In this document: positions 50,201 through 55,400 of the stretch, piece by piece | Numbering within the stretch: the first letter of the stretch is position 1 | Layout of the letters: the number at the start of each line of letters is the position of its first letter | From: Gymnorhina tibicen | Lineage: Eukaryota > Chordata > Aves > Passeriformes > Artamidae | Assembly: GCA_013399875.1 (NCBI GenBank) | Contig: VXAZ01005694.1 | Span: forward strand, 2,241,441 to 2,305,440 | Length of the DNA stretch: 64,000 bases | Reading direction: 5' to 3' | Notes under the pieces: model-generated | The model's input: only the letters and a program-made list of their open reading frames with translations | What the model was told of the DNA's origin: nothing | Database searches by the model: none | Translations under genes and position numbers: made by a program

Positions 50201-53200
50201 GANCAGGGCTCGCCCCTGCCCCGAGGGAGCACCGGGGGACGCCGTCCGCCCTCGCCCGCGGGAGAGCCCCAGGCGGTGAGATGCAGGCCATGCGCCCGGC
50301 CGCAGGGGTCCTACTGCATTGCCCCGAGGAGGGCTGCCGCTCCTCCACACCGTGTTTTCTCCCGGCAGGAAATTCCTGACACAGAAGGACAAGGAAAGCA
50401 TGTTCACCATGGACCACTTCCCTCTGTGGTACCGCAGGGCGGCCGAGCATCCTCCCGGGAGCTTCATCTACAGCATTGTCTCAGAAGATGATTCAGGTAA
50501 CCCCAGCCTGAACACAGAGCAGAGGGACAGAGAAAAAAAGCTTTTCACACCTTGCATCCCACAGCACGCCCATCCCGATCCCTCTGCCGCTGCTTCCCGC
50601 CCGGTGGGAAGTGCTGAGACCCGCCCTCTTGGCGTTACCTTCGCACCAGTGTAGGGACGGAGAGGCCGTGGCCAAGACACTGATCACAGCGGAAAGATGA
50701 AGCTACAAGGTGTGGGGAAGGCAGCCCGGAATGAGAAATGCAGGGCGGCAGGCGAGGGGAGGGACGGGAATGGGAATGGAAATGCAGGGCTTGGGTAGAT
50801 GGAAAGGTTTGGGGAGGCGGGAGCTGGGGGAACGCAAGGTACTTGTGGGGCTGGAAAACACACGAAACACGAGAAGGGAACAGGAAAGGTATTGCAGGAG
50901 GAACGAGGCACATAGGTGTGGCCAGGCTTGGGAGGGAACAACACCAGCCCTGCTGGATGACAGTAACAGCTGGTGCTGGTGAGGGACCAGCAAAAAGTCA
51001 GGAAGTCCAAGTTTAGAGGGTGTCATTTTTTCCATCACCACATGACAGGAAAGGATGGGTTTGTTATGGAAGATGGTGGAGGAAAAGGGTGGAGGGGAAG
51101 GCTTTTCCATAGCATTGGTGCCCTGCATCCTTCCAATCCTAGTACTAGAATATGGCATCTCTTGCTCAACAAAGAAGTTCAAACACTAGAGGAAAGCAAT
51201 GAGTGGCTTTTCAAAATCTCTTGCTTAGGGTGTTGGTTCCTGTGAGCGTGCAGGGCCAGCCAGGACCTTCTCAAAGGCTGGAAGAGAGCAGAACAGCCTA
51301 AAAAGAAACAAGCAAAACAAAATATTCATGTGAGACTCCTCCACAGAAGGCAGAAATCCCCTCTGTGCTCCTCCCTGGCCCTTAGCTCTTCATCTCTGTC
51401 ACAGAACTCGGCACTGTAGCTGTTAAAGCTTTTTGTGGCACAGTGGTGGGAGTCTGGTGGGTGGGAAAGCAAGTAGCAAAGAGAAGAAAACCAGCCTGGG
51501 AGGCAAGAGATGAACCAGGATGTAAAGGGAAAGGAATGGAAAGAGAAAATATTCGAAACCTACAAAAGCCTCTCTCTGCCCAACCCTTACACCTCGCTTA
51601 AAAGGCAAGTGTGGAGAGAGGGAGAGAGGTGGCAGGAGGGACCTTTTACTCTCCTGGGAGCCATGGCATCTGCTCTTTGGAATAGAGCGTGGCTTGAAAA
51701 ACCAGGCAGTGACACCCTGTGGGACTTCCTAGGGCAGCCATTACCCAGGCCACAGGAGTCACTGCTGGCTAAACACTGAGGCTGTGGCTCGCTGTGGCCT
51801 TCTTAGAAGTCATAGCTAGTTTTGGATAAAGCCAGAAGACAAGTAGCTGGAAATGCTCTTTGTTTTACGCGGCCACTGGTCAGAAGCTTTGGAACCCCAT
51901 TCACCTGGAAACCCTGCAGGCACATTGTAAAAAGTAGCACTTGGCCCTGAAGACCTCGTGCCCTAAACTGTAAGGGAGATTATTGGTCTCTCTAGGGATG
52001 AGCAGCTGGGCTTAGAGAGACTGTGATCCATGGGATCACACAATATGCCTGGAAAGGGTCAGGAAATACTACCCCATGCTTCTGAGACAGTGGTTCACTG
52101 TTAAGCAGAGTCCAGGGCCTTCCTTGACATCTGATGAATCAGGACTGCCCCACATTTTAGCCAAAATAGGTCACCCCCTTTCTTATTAAATTCTGTCAGA
52201 TGCTGAAGTCCCCTTTTCATGTTTTCCACAAGTCCCCTGCTGTTTCAGGAGGTTTTCATGGCAGATAGACTTCTAATCATCTAAGAAGGAAAACCCCCAA
52301 AAGCTCTCTGTTAAGGAGGAAACCAGCAGGAAATGACTGCAGGTCATCAGAATCATTTATGCAAAGCACCTCCTTCCAGTGTCCAGAAGTCCCAGAAATA
52401 AAAGGACAGCAGGGAAGCCTCTGCATGTCAAGCAGAATTGTTCTTACAACGCAGATTTTTCATGAGTGGGGTAGATTTTTTTTTTTCTAGAGACCCTAAG
52501 TGTATTTTGCTTCTTTGTCCCATCCTAGAACAAGACATTTGAGGTTCACCATAAAGGCAGGATCATGCCCAAGGCATGTGAGCTGAGTATTTGTTTGGCA
52601 AAGGTTTTTCTACTTTTGACACACTTGAGCAGGTTAATATGGCTTTGGTCAAAAAACAAAACCAAAATAGTCAGAGCCTTCAGGCTAAACTGTGGTAGGC
52701 ACTGAATTGTGCTCTGGGCACACGTAGAATGGTGAAGGCAGAAATGGAAAGCAGTAACAGATGCTGGAGTTGTGGGGAGGGAAAGGATCCCTGACCCATC
52801 TGTCTAAACAAGAGATTTCTATAGAGCGTGCGAGGAGGGAACCAGGTGCAGAGTACATCGATCAGACTGGCCCTCAAACTGTCCCCTGGCAGTTCCCAAA
52901 GAGGTGCCCCAGCTGAAGCTAATCTAATCACTTTAAAAAAAGGACAGAAATGGAATCTGCCACATGGACAATTGCAGGCTGAAATGACTGCACCGACAGA
53001 GGGAGGTGGGGTTCAGTTGCTTGAGCCTATCCAGCCATGTGATTTTAAATGCCCCGTGGGAGCTCAGAGGTCTGCACAGGGCTGGCAGATGTGTCACAGG
53101 ACCTACAGGATGCTTAAAGCAGCAGCTCAAGGATAATTGGGAGACCCTGGGGCATAAGGGAGTTTAGGCTACAAAGTCCCAGAAGACTTCGTTCCTAAAT

Positions 53201-53893
53201 TGGAGCGCACTCCAGAAGCACCTGGAAGTGCTGTGTCTGCGGTTCGTAGTGCTGACCTGGCCTGGGTAGGAGTTAGACGTAAGCCTGGCCTTTGCTGTGC
53301 AAGTGGTGTCAGAATTACCTGTCCTGCTTCTCCTGTGTCTCCAGAGTTCAGATGATGCATTGAGCAGAACAGCTCTGTGGCCTAAGAGAAGCTCTGCGTC
53401 CCCAAAATCGAGGAGGCCAGTCCTTTACATTTTATCACAGAATCATGGAATGTTTGGGGCTGAAAGGGACCTTAAAGGTCACTTAGTTCCACACCTCTTG
53501 CCATGGGCAGGGATGTCTTCCATGAGACCAGGTTGCTCAAAGCCCCATCCAGCCTTGGACAATTCCTTTATGCTGAGGATGCTACTTTTTATCATGAGCC
53601 AGAGAGAAGAGAAAAATAAAATCTGCTTATAGCCCATTAGGCTGCTTATACATCTTGAAAGATGCAGCCCTCTAAATTCTGGGATGTTCCAGAGTCGAGG
53701 CGTATGTACGCACTGTCCTGGATGGGAAAATGTGTGGGCAAGCTTCTCCTGCTGTATTTTACTCCTTTTTGGGGGTAAGCTAACCAAGCCTGCTGTATTT
53801 GTGTCTTGACAGAGGGAGGTGGCCTGCCAAAAGTGGTGACCGTGAGCACGGCTGTGTCTGTGTCTGTGGACGGGAAGATGGGAATTGCTGCAG
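2195..53893 (+). CDS. CACNA2D4: CACNA2D4, calcium channel alpha2delta-4 subunit (partial gene, exons 2-26)
   Basis: This gene encodes an extracellular, membrane-anchored auxiliary subunit that promotes trafficking and gating of voltage-gated calcium channels. In mammals the 4 isoform partners Cav1.4 at photoreceptor ribbon synapses, and its loss causes cone dystrophy (family knowledge). Twenty-five plus-strand exons join in one frame of about 774 codons, against about 1137 residues for the human protein as recalled. The product shows an N-terminal helix ([19 protein letters not shown]), a VWA_N region, a VWA domain with DVSGS at about residues 219-223 of this fragment and LITDGA at about 327-332, then Cache and VGCC_alpha2 regions. 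Isoform 4 is chosen over 3 because runs such as [34 protein letters not shown] and [20 protein letters not shown] match alpha2delta-4 as I remember it and differ from alpha2delta-3. Both ends are missing: the signal-peptide exon on the left and about a dozen exons on the right. No frameshift or stop was seen in any exon. Confidence 0.96.
3161..3314. repeat. Minisatellite, about 24-25 bp unit plus spacer units
   Basis: Four copies of a unit starting TAATCTAAACTAC begin at 3189, 3213, 3237 and 3274. Each continues with C/TGAAAYYCC. The array is bracketed by near-copies of GAATTCCTTTAAKCAATTC at about 3162 and 3289. The third copy carries a 12-bp insertion. Copies differ by a few transitions, so the array is old enough to have diverged. 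Confidence 0.85.
6455..6478. promoter_or_regulatory. Candidate inverted nuclear-receptor half-sites
   Basis: GTGACC (6455-6460) and GGTCAC (6473-6478) form a perfect inverted pair with a 12-base spacer, giving outward-facing GGTCA half-sites. TTAATTG and an E-box CAGCTG lie immediately upstream. Spacing is wider than usual for a bound dimer, so this is only a candidate. Confidence 0.2.
8257..8373 (+). CDS. CACNA2D4: CACNA2D4 exon 3
   Basis: This 117-bp, phase 0-0 exon encodes [20 protein letters not shown] and then [19 protein letters not shown], a predicted amphipathic helical stretch at the start of the VWA_N region. The acceptor is gggtag and the donor gtatga. It follows a 6.0-kb intron. 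Charge pattern and length match the alpha2delta-4 homologue without gaps. Confidence 0.96.
8374..9855 (+). other. Intron 3 of CACNA2D4
   Basis: This 1.5-kb intron appears to be unique sequence with no recognised repeat, RNA or exon. Confidence 0.7.
9856..9915 (+). CDS. CACNA2D4: CACNA2D4 exon 4
   Basis: This 60-bp, phase 0-0 exon encodes [20 protein letters not shown], continuing the VWA_N helix. It contains the N-glycosylation sequon NSS. The acceptor is ctttag and the donor gtgagt. Confidence 0.95.
9916..11517 (+). other. Intron 4 of CACNA2D4
   Basis: This 1.6-kb intron contains a T-run then C/T tract at about 10668-10698 and a G-quadruplex-type run at 10960-10974. Otherwise nothing was recognised. 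Confidence 0.7.
10960..10974 (+). other. G-quadruplex-type motif
   Basis: Seven G, T, three G, A, three G. This can be read as four runs of three G with one-base loops on the plus (sense) strand of intron 4. Confidence 0.5.
11518..11680 (+). CDS. CACNA2D4: CACNA2D4 exon 5
   Basis: This 163-bp exon starts in phase 0 and ends with one base of the next codon. It encodes [20 protein letters not shown], then [20 protein letters not shown] and [14 protein letters not shown]. The [10 protein letters not shown] and LPTNVYNK blocks are alpha2delta hallmarks in VWA_N. The NTT in LLVNTTYS is a glycosylation sequon. The acceptor is caacag and the donor gtaatg. Confidence 0.97.
11681..13326 (+). other. 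Intron 5 of CACNA2D4
   Basis: This 1.6-kb intron shows no recognised repeat. A 216-codon antisense open frame runs from this intron (about 12320) down to 11670, its last codons overlapping the 3' end of exon 5. It has no family resemblance and is judged fortuitous. Confidence 0.7.
13327..13458 (+). CDS. CACNA2D4: CACNA2D4 exon 6
   Basis: This 132-bp exon completes the split aspartate codon and encodes [20 protein letters not shown], then [20 protein letters not shown] and RLYPG. It is the end of VWA_N, with the strongly conserved LTWQYFGS block. A long C/T tract with nine consecutive C precedes the acceptor. The donor is CCAG|gtaaaa. Confidence 0.97.
13459..14468 (+). other. Intron 6 of CACNA2D4
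   Basis: This 1.0-kb intron has an A/T-rich patch at 14200-14275 with repeated AATAAACAG-like words, and a short (GT)n run near 14427-14440. No gene was recognised. Confidence 0.7.
14469..14529 (+). CDS. CACNA2D4: CACNA2D4 exon 7
   Basis: This short 61-bp exon encodes [19 protein letters not shown] plus two bases of a tryptophan codon finished in exon 8. The CRNRGW block aligns with the RRRPW motif that forms part of the gabapentinoid site in alpha2delta-1 and -2. Here the arginine triplet is R-N-R. The acceptor is cttcag and the donor gtaagt. Confidence 0.96.
14530..14944 (+). other. Intron 7 of CACNA2D4
   Basis: This 415-bp intron has a GC-rich 3' half with a strong C/T tract before the acceptor. 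Nothing else was seen. Confidence 0.75.
14945..15095 (+). CDS. CACNA2D4: CACNA2D4 exon 8, VWA metal site
   Basis: This 151-bp exon encodes [20 protein letters not shown], then [20 protein letters not shown] and [15 protein letters not shown] is an intact DxSxS MIDAS signature for divalent-cation binding in the von Willebrand A fold. In other alpha2delta proteins this site is needed for trafficking of the channel complex. The exon ends in phase 0 (GCA|gtatgt). Confidence 0.97.
15096..16658 (+). other. Intron 8 of CACNA2D4
   Basis: This 1.6-kb intron has a (GT)3(AT)n microsatellite at 15975-15998. The rest shows no recognised feature. Confidence 0.7.
15975..15998. repeat. GT/AT dinucleotide microsatellite
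   Basis: A short GTGTGT run passes directly into about eight TA units. It is a simple-sequence repeat likely to vary in length. Confidence 0.85.
16659..16733 (+). CDS. CACNA2D4: CACNA2D4 exon 9
   Basis: This 75-bp, phase 0-0 exon encodes [20 protein letters not shown] followed by RDNRE, part of the VWA domain. The block is close to identical to mammalian alpha2delta-4 as recalled and is one of the best isoform discriminators in the window. The acceptor tract is tttgcag and the donor gtgagt. Confidence 0.97.
16734..17586 (+). other. Intron 9 of CACNA2D4
   Basis: This 0.85-kb intron appears unique. No repeat or exon was recognised. Confidence 0.7.
17587..17676 (+). CDS. CACNA2D4: CACNA2D4 exon 10
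   Basis: This 90-bp, phase 0-0 exon encodes [20 protein letters not shown] then [10 protein letters not shown]. It is the most diverged VWA exon against the human protein as remembered. It covers the loop that carries the MIDAS threonine in alpha2delta-1. The acceptor is tgccag and the donor gtaaga. A 6.7-kb intron follows. Confidence 0.95.
18341..18385 (-). mobile_element. CR1 LINE 3'-end fragment
   Basis: CACAGAATCATAGAA followed by GGCTTGGGTTGGAAGGGGCC is the reverse complement of the CR1 3' terminus. Only about 45 bp are recognisable. Confidence 0.75.
22670..23041 (-). pseudogene. Possible degenerate retrocopy fragment, parent unidentified
   Basis: The minus strand has an open stretch rich in Thr, Pro, Val and Asn (for example [20 protein letters not shown] then [13 protein letters not shown]). 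It looks like a low-complexity, transcription-factor-like activation segment rather than random sequence. An in-frame stop lies just upstream, and the C-terminal half turns into sequence without such character. I could not name a parent gene. No poly(A) tail or target duplication was identified, so a chance open frame remains quite possible. Confidence 0.2.
24365..24478 (+). CDS. CACNA2D4: CACNA2D4 exon 11
   Basis: This 114-bp, phase 0-0 exon encodes [20 protein letters not shown], then [23 protein letters not shown] contains the aspartate expected to complete the VWA metal site. [11 protein letters not shown] is conserved across alpha2delta-3 and -4. The acceptor is ttgcag and the donor gtttgt. 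Confidence 0.97.
24479..25560 (+). other. Intron 11 of CACNA2D4
   Basis: This 1.1-kb intron shows no recognised repeat, RNA or exon. Confidence 0.7.
25561..25639 (+). CDS. CACNA2D4: CACNA2D4 exon 12
   Basis: This 79-bp exon encodes [20 protein letters not shown], then IACNNK plus one base. It holds the last core strand and helix of the VWA domain. The acceptor is tcccag and the donor AAAG|gtgccg. The donor is a weaker match to consensus than its neighbours, but the frame joins exactly to exon 13. Confidence 0.96.
25640..27666 (+). other. Intron 12 of CACNA2D4
   Basis: This 2.0-kb intron appears unique. No recognised feature was seen. Confidence 0.7.
27667..27800 (+). CDS. CACNA2D4: CACNA2D4 exon 13
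   Basis: This 134-bp exon encodes [20 protein letters not shown], then [20 protein letters not shown] and YMDSA. It forms the transition from VWA to the Cache-like region. The [17 protein letters not shown] block is typical of isoform 4. The acceptor is an unusual catgaag rather than a C/T-AG, with a usable pyrimidine stretch just upstream. The donor is gtaagg. Confidence 0.96.
27801..29958 (+). other. Intron 13 of CACNA2D4
   Basis: This 2.2-kb intron includes the longest fortuitous open frame of the window (28251-28994, plus strand), which is Cys/Ser/His-rich and matches no family. A T/G-rich tract runs from 29470 to 29640. No exon was recognised. Confidence 0.7.
29959..30036 (+). CDS. CACNA2D4: CACNA2D4 exon 14
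   Basis: This 78-bp, phase 0-0 exon encodes [20 protein letters not shown] then SKKNET. The NET is a potential N-glycosylation sequon. TTVAMPVFS is conserved in all alpha2delta proteins of the 3/4 group. The donor lies inside a (GTGA)4 run, so several GTGAGT hexamers follow in tandem. Confidence 0.97.
30037..30052 (+). repeat. (GTGA)4 microsatellite forming the exon 14 splice donor
   Basis: Four GTGA units begin at the exact exon 14 boundary and run into GTGGGC. GTGAGT donor hexamers occur at 30037, 30041, 30045 and 30049. The first gives the family-consistent join NET|RSHG. Confidence 0.9.
30303..31080 (-). mobile_element. Ancient, diverged CR1-type LINE, antisense
   Basis: The plus strand begins ATCACAGACCCTAAAATTTC and then AGGCTGGAAGAGATCATTA, a degraded form of the reverse complement of a CR1 3' end. 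Further words (TTCCACTTTTAATTTGTCTG, TTTCTGTACCATTTCCAACTT, CCAGTTGCTTATTAAACAACCAGCTCC split over the tract) recall the 3' region of old reptile/bird CR1 families. Divergence is high, so the ends are approximate. Confidence 0.6.
31355..31435 (+). CDS. CACNA2D4: CACNA2D4 exon 15
   Basis: This 81-bp, phase 0-0 exon encodes [20 protein letters not shown] followed by KLAPRYK, part of the Cache-like ligand-sensor fold. The acceptor is ttaaag and the donor gtaaga. Confidence 0.97.
31436..33808 (+). other. Intron 15 of CACNA2D4
   Basis: This 2.4-kb intron has a few short A/T runs (32041-32053, 33054-33063). No recognised gene or mobile element was seen. Confidence 0.65.
33809..33883 (+). CDS. CACNA2D4: CACNA2D4 exon 16
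   Basis: This 75-bp, phase 0-0 exon encodes [20 protein letters not shown] followed by DLRPL. The [13 protein letters not shown] block is a classic Cache signature. The acceptor is ctccag and the donor gtacgt. Confidence 0.97.
33884..34831 (+). other. Intron 16 of CACNA2D4
   Basis: This 0.95-kb intron shows no recognised feature beyond a T-rich acceptor tract. Confidence 0.7.
34832..34918 (+). CDS. CACNA2D4: CACNA2D4 exon 17
   Basis: This 87-bp, phase 0-0 exon encodes [20 protein letters not shown] then VEWEDQDEI. The basic [21 protein letters not shown] stretch is near-invariant in isoform 4 as recalled. A T-rich acceptor tract precedes it and the donor is gtgagt. Confidence 0.97.
34919..38165 (+). 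other. Intron 17 of CACNA2D4
   Basis: This 3.2-kb intron holds a CR1 fragment at about 36735-37149. No exon was recognised, and exon 17 joins exon 18 without a gap. Confidence 0.7.
36735..37149 (+). mobile_element. CR1 LINE 3' fragment, sense
   Basis: The tract contains the standard CR1 3' blocks: GAGTGGCTGAG...TTCAGCCTGGAGGAGGCTGA, GGGGAGACCTCATTGCAGTT, GAATGGCCTCAAGTTGTGTC and AGGGGAGGTTTGGGTTGG. It ends in ATTCTATGATTCTA. It is 5'-truncated, as is usual for CR1. Confidence 0.9.
38166..38237 (+). CDS. CACNA2D4: CACNA2D4 exon 18
   Basis: This 72-bp, phase 0-0 exon encodes [20 protein letters not shown] followed by VDKG. It joins seamlessly to exon 17 (DEI|LRTAM) and exon 19 (DKG|KRVL). The acceptor is ctgcag and the donor gtaaga. 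Confidence 0.97.
38238..42450 (+). other. Intron 18 of CACNA2D4
   Basis: This 4.2-kb intron holds a CR1 fragment at 41040-41252 and a short (GAT)5 run near 42078-42094. A 208-codon Phe/Ser-rich open frame at 39141-39767 is not credible as a gene. Confidence 0.7.
41040..41252 (+). mobile_element. CR1 LINE 3' fragment, sense
   Basis: GAACTTCACGGAAAGGG, ACTGCCCAGGGAGGTGCTGG, AGTCACCATCCCTGGAGATG and CTTTTCCAACCTCTGTGGTT are CR1 3' landmarks in order. It lacks the terminal octamer run. Confidence 0.88.
42451..42512 (+). CDS. CACNA2D4: CACNA2D4 exon 19
   Basis: This 62-bp exon encodes [20 protein letters not shown] plus two bases of a serine codon. It lies in the second Cache-like / VGCC_alpha2 section. 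The acceptor is tttcag and the donor AG|gtgagc. Confidence 0.97.
42513..43220 (+). other. Intron 19 of CACNA2D4
   Basis: This 0.7-kb intron contains a G-quadruplex motif at 42883-42900. Nothing else was recognised. Confidence 0.7.
42883..42900 (+). other. Strong G-quadruplex motif
   Basis: GGG-A-GGGG-A-GGG-A-GGGGG gives four G-runs separated by single-base loops, preceded by a short GT run. This is the most stable class of intramolecular quadruplex on paper. On the sense strand it would also form in the pre-mRNA, between exons 19 and 20. Confidence 0.75.
43221..43288 (+). CDS. CACNA2D4: CACNA2D4 exon 20
   Basis: This 68-bp exon completes the serine codon and encodes [20 protein letters not shown] then EE, ending with one base of a glycine codon. 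NTS is a glycosylation sequon. Only 121 bp of intron separate it from exon 21, the shortest intron in the window. Confidence 0.97.
43410..43455 (+). CDS. CACNA2D4: CACNA2D4 exon 21
   Basis: This 46-bp exon, the smallest here, encodes [15 protein letters not shown] plus two bases of tryptophan. The acceptor is tttcag and the donor TG|gtaagt. The GLHDL block follows EEG in all alpha2delta-3/4 proteins. Confidence 0.96.
43456..44910 (+). other. Intron 21 of CACNA2D4
   Basis: This 1.5-kb intron is pyrimidine-rich around 44100-44600 on the plus strand. No confident repeat family or gene was identified. Confidence 0.65.
44911..45008 (+). CDS. CACNA2D4: CACNA2D4 exon 22
   Basis: This 98-bp exon encodes [20 protein letters not shown] then [12 protein letters not shown] plus one base of a cysteine codon. 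It contains the cysteine of IYC, conserved in the family. A C/T-rich tract precedes the ccaccag acceptor. The donor is T|gtgagt. Confidence 0.97.
45009..47159 (+). other. Intron 22 of CACNA2D4
   Basis: This 2.2-kb intron holds a CR1 fragment at about 46715-46953. Antisense open frames over exon 22 and this intron are fortuitous. Confidence 0.7.
46715..46953 (+). mobile_element. CR1 LINE 3' fragment, sense
   Basis: GAAATTCTTCACAGAAAGGG, GGAACGGCTGCCCAGGGAGG, TCACCGTCCCTGGAGGTGTT, GGTTGGACTCGATGATCTCA and a terminal ATTCTGTAATTCTG are in the expected CR1 order. It looks less diverged than the intron 14 copy. Confidence 0.92.
47160..47253 (+). CDS. CACNA2D4: CACNA2D4 exon 23
   Basis: This 94-bp exon completes the cysteine codon and encodes [20 protein letters not shown], then [10 protein letters not shown] plus two bases of leucine. 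[14 protein letters not shown] is an alpha2delta hallmark and NMS is a sequon. The acceptor is ccttag and the donor gtaagt. LTR-like sequence begins within a few bases of the donor. Confidence 0.97.
47254..48229 (+). other. Intron 23 of CACNA2D4
   Basis: This 1.0-kb intron begins with possible LTR-derived sequence at about 47258-47680. The rest is unrecognised. Confidence 0.6.
47258..47680 (+). mobile_element. Possible degenerate ERV LTR
   Basis: The stretch starts TGTAGGAGAAATAAATATGG just after the exon 23 donor and contains repeated GAAAYAGCTC words. It has an AGTAAAC-type polyadenylation word followed by ACTTTCTATTTCATTATTTC, a layout like the R-U5 part of a retroviral LTR. No clean terminal inverted repeat or target duplication was found, so both the assignment and the end are tentative. 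Confidence 0.3.
48230..48325 (+). CDS. CACNA2D4: CACNA2D4 exon 24
   Basis: This 96-bp exon encodes [20 protein letters not shown] then [11 protein letters not shown] plus two bases of lysine. The AFLGTRAGL block is diagnostic of isoforms 3/4. The acceptor is ccacag and the donor gtaagt. Confidence 0.97.
49541..49895 (-). mobile_element. CR1 LINE 3' fragment, antisense
   Basis: It begins with the octamer run AATCACAGAATCACAGAATT and continues through AGATCATCTAATCATTCC, GGGACACCTCCCACTAGCC, CAACCTTGAACACTGCCAGG and CTTCAGATACTGGAAGGTTG, the reverse complement of the CR1 3' region. Confidence 0.92.
50050..50366. promoter_or_regulatory. CpG-rich block (CpG-island-like) abutting exon 25
   Basis: About 32 CpG dinucleotides fall within roughly 317 bp, counted by eye, against a CpG-poor surround. 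The block is GC-rich on both strands with Sp1-like and CCCGCGGG words. It could be an internal or antisense promoter, or simply a GC-rich exon flank. No first exon could be assigned. Confidence 0.4.
50369..50496 (+). CDS. CACNA2D4: CACNA2D4 exon 25
   Basis: This 128-bp exon completes the lysine and encodes [20 protein letters not shown], then [20 protein letters not shown] and DS, ending with one base of glutamate. [16 protein letters not shown] is highly conserved. The acidic end is not. The acceptor lies at the edge of a CpG-rich block. Confidence 0.97.
50756..50774 (+). other. G-quadruplex motif
   Basis: GGGG-A-GGG-AC-GGG-AAT-GGG gives four G-runs with loops of one to three bases on the sense strand, inside a G/A-rich stretch of intron 25. 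Confidence 0.65.
53435..53560 (-). mobile_element. CR1 LINE 3' fragment, antisense
   Basis: CACAGAATCATGGAATG, GGGCTGAAAGGGACCTTAAA, TTGCCATGGGCAGGGATGTC and CAGGTTGCTCAAAGCCCCAT are the reverse complement of the CR1 3' end. It ends about 250 bp before exon 26. Confidence 0.92.
53813..53893 (+). CDS. CACNA2D4: CACNA2D4 exon 26 (last exon in window)
   Basis: This 81-bp exon encodes [20 protein letters not shown] then GKMGIAA plus one base. [10 protein letters not shown] matches the family segment that precedes the GVQMKLEF block. That next block was not found in the remaining 10.1 kb, so intron 26 continues past the window. The acceptor is gacag and the donor gtagga. Confidence 0.95.
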
Positions 53894-55400
53894 GTAGGAC
53901 ACTCTGGTTTCTCTTTTCACCTTGAATGAAATGGCTGCATCTTGCAGCGAGTGTGGGAGCTGAGAGCTGTTAGCTTGTCATTCAAGGGAAGTGACAGGAG
54001 CCACAATAGCTTGTGGTACTGAAAACTAGGCTGAACAGAGAATAATGGAACAGGTACTGAATGGCTGACCGGCTTCTGAAAGGGAAACGGGCTGTTTGAA
54101 TGGAAGCTTCCCCTCTCCAGTGCTGGTGCATTTGTGGATTGAGATTCTTTCTCTGGAGCATGAGGAGGTTGGGAAGTCCTTGCAGGTTTGAAACTTTGCA
54201 GGAAAAGCTTTTGGCTTTGGAACAGCATCATGTTTGTGTGTCTCCATTGTCATCTCAAATGAAAAATACCTTCTGCTGGTGGAACGGGCATGTTTCTAGA
54301 TCTCCAGCTCAGACTTACAGATTGCCAAACTTGTTGTTGTATCTGAGCTTTAAACTCCTTTTGGCAGACCTTCACTAGACTGCACCTTCTTCTGCAAAAT
54401 TCATGCAGCACATTACTTCCAACAGAACCCCAAAGCTTTTGAAGATTTGCCATTTTCTGTATTAATTCCTTCAGCTTTTATGGAAGTACATTGAACTCAG
54501 AAGCAAAACAGAGCAGCCATTTAACAAAACAAATCAACATTATGAGTAACCCTGGCACCATGTCCAGCTTAACCACTCAGCATAGGAGTATTGGGGTAAG
54601 AGAAGATGCAGCTCCGTGGAAATTGTTTTAGTCCTGGAAACACTGACTAAAGGGAGAGGTTGATGGAACAGGTAATGGAGTGATTATTACCAGAAATGTG
54701 CTGTGATGCAAAGCTTCTTGTGACAGAGTGATTAGTGTTCATGGAGCCTTGTATGGTGGAAGGAATGACTGATTGAATGGACACCAAACAACAACTCTGT
54801 TATAGGAGCACTCCGTAGAGAGAAGGCCATACCTTCAGAACAGTCTGCCTTTGCATTTGCCTAGGCTGGGTAGGATACAGTGAATGCTCTTCAATACTGC
54901 TAGTCAGTAAAACTATGGCAATTTCACTTCCCCTGATGAAGCATTCCTTGGTTTCCAGGATTTCACTAAGTTCTAGCTGACAGTGATACTCCTTAATTAT
55001 CACATGGGCATGGAGAAAGTACTTACAAGCTGAAGGACAGGTGTTACGAAGCAGAACATTTCACTATGTTATACCCAAAGTGAGAAAATTATTATGAAGT
55101 CTGTCCAGAGACACCTGTGAACAGAGATGGTTTCAGCAAAGTTCACATTAATAGGTGCTTGGATGACAGAAACTGCTCGCAAAACTGATACCAGCTGACA
55201 CTGTTATACCCAGCAGAAAATGGAGGAGCACTGAAAATGCACCACGGGTCTCAGTACAGCACTGAAGCATTTTTCTAAACATTAATTTGAGAGGAGAAAA
55301 GAACATTTTAAAAAAAAAAAAGAAGTTTGTTTTTCATGATCTTTCTCCTTCCCTTTCCTGACCTGTGGATTAGAGCAGAGGCACACAAGCAGTTCATCTG

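Larger units (their letters stand above)
48326..50368 (+). other. Intron 24 of CACNA2D4
   Basis: This 2.0-kb intron holds a CR1 fragment (49541-49895), then a CpG-rich block from about 50050 to the exon 25 acceptor, with one ambiguous base at 50203. Confidence 0.75.
50497..53812 (+). other. Intron 25 of CACNA2D4
   Basis: This 3.3-kb intron contains a purine-rich tract at 50700-50900 with a quadruplex motif, and a CR1 fragment at 53435-53560. No exon was recognised. Confidence 0.7.
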
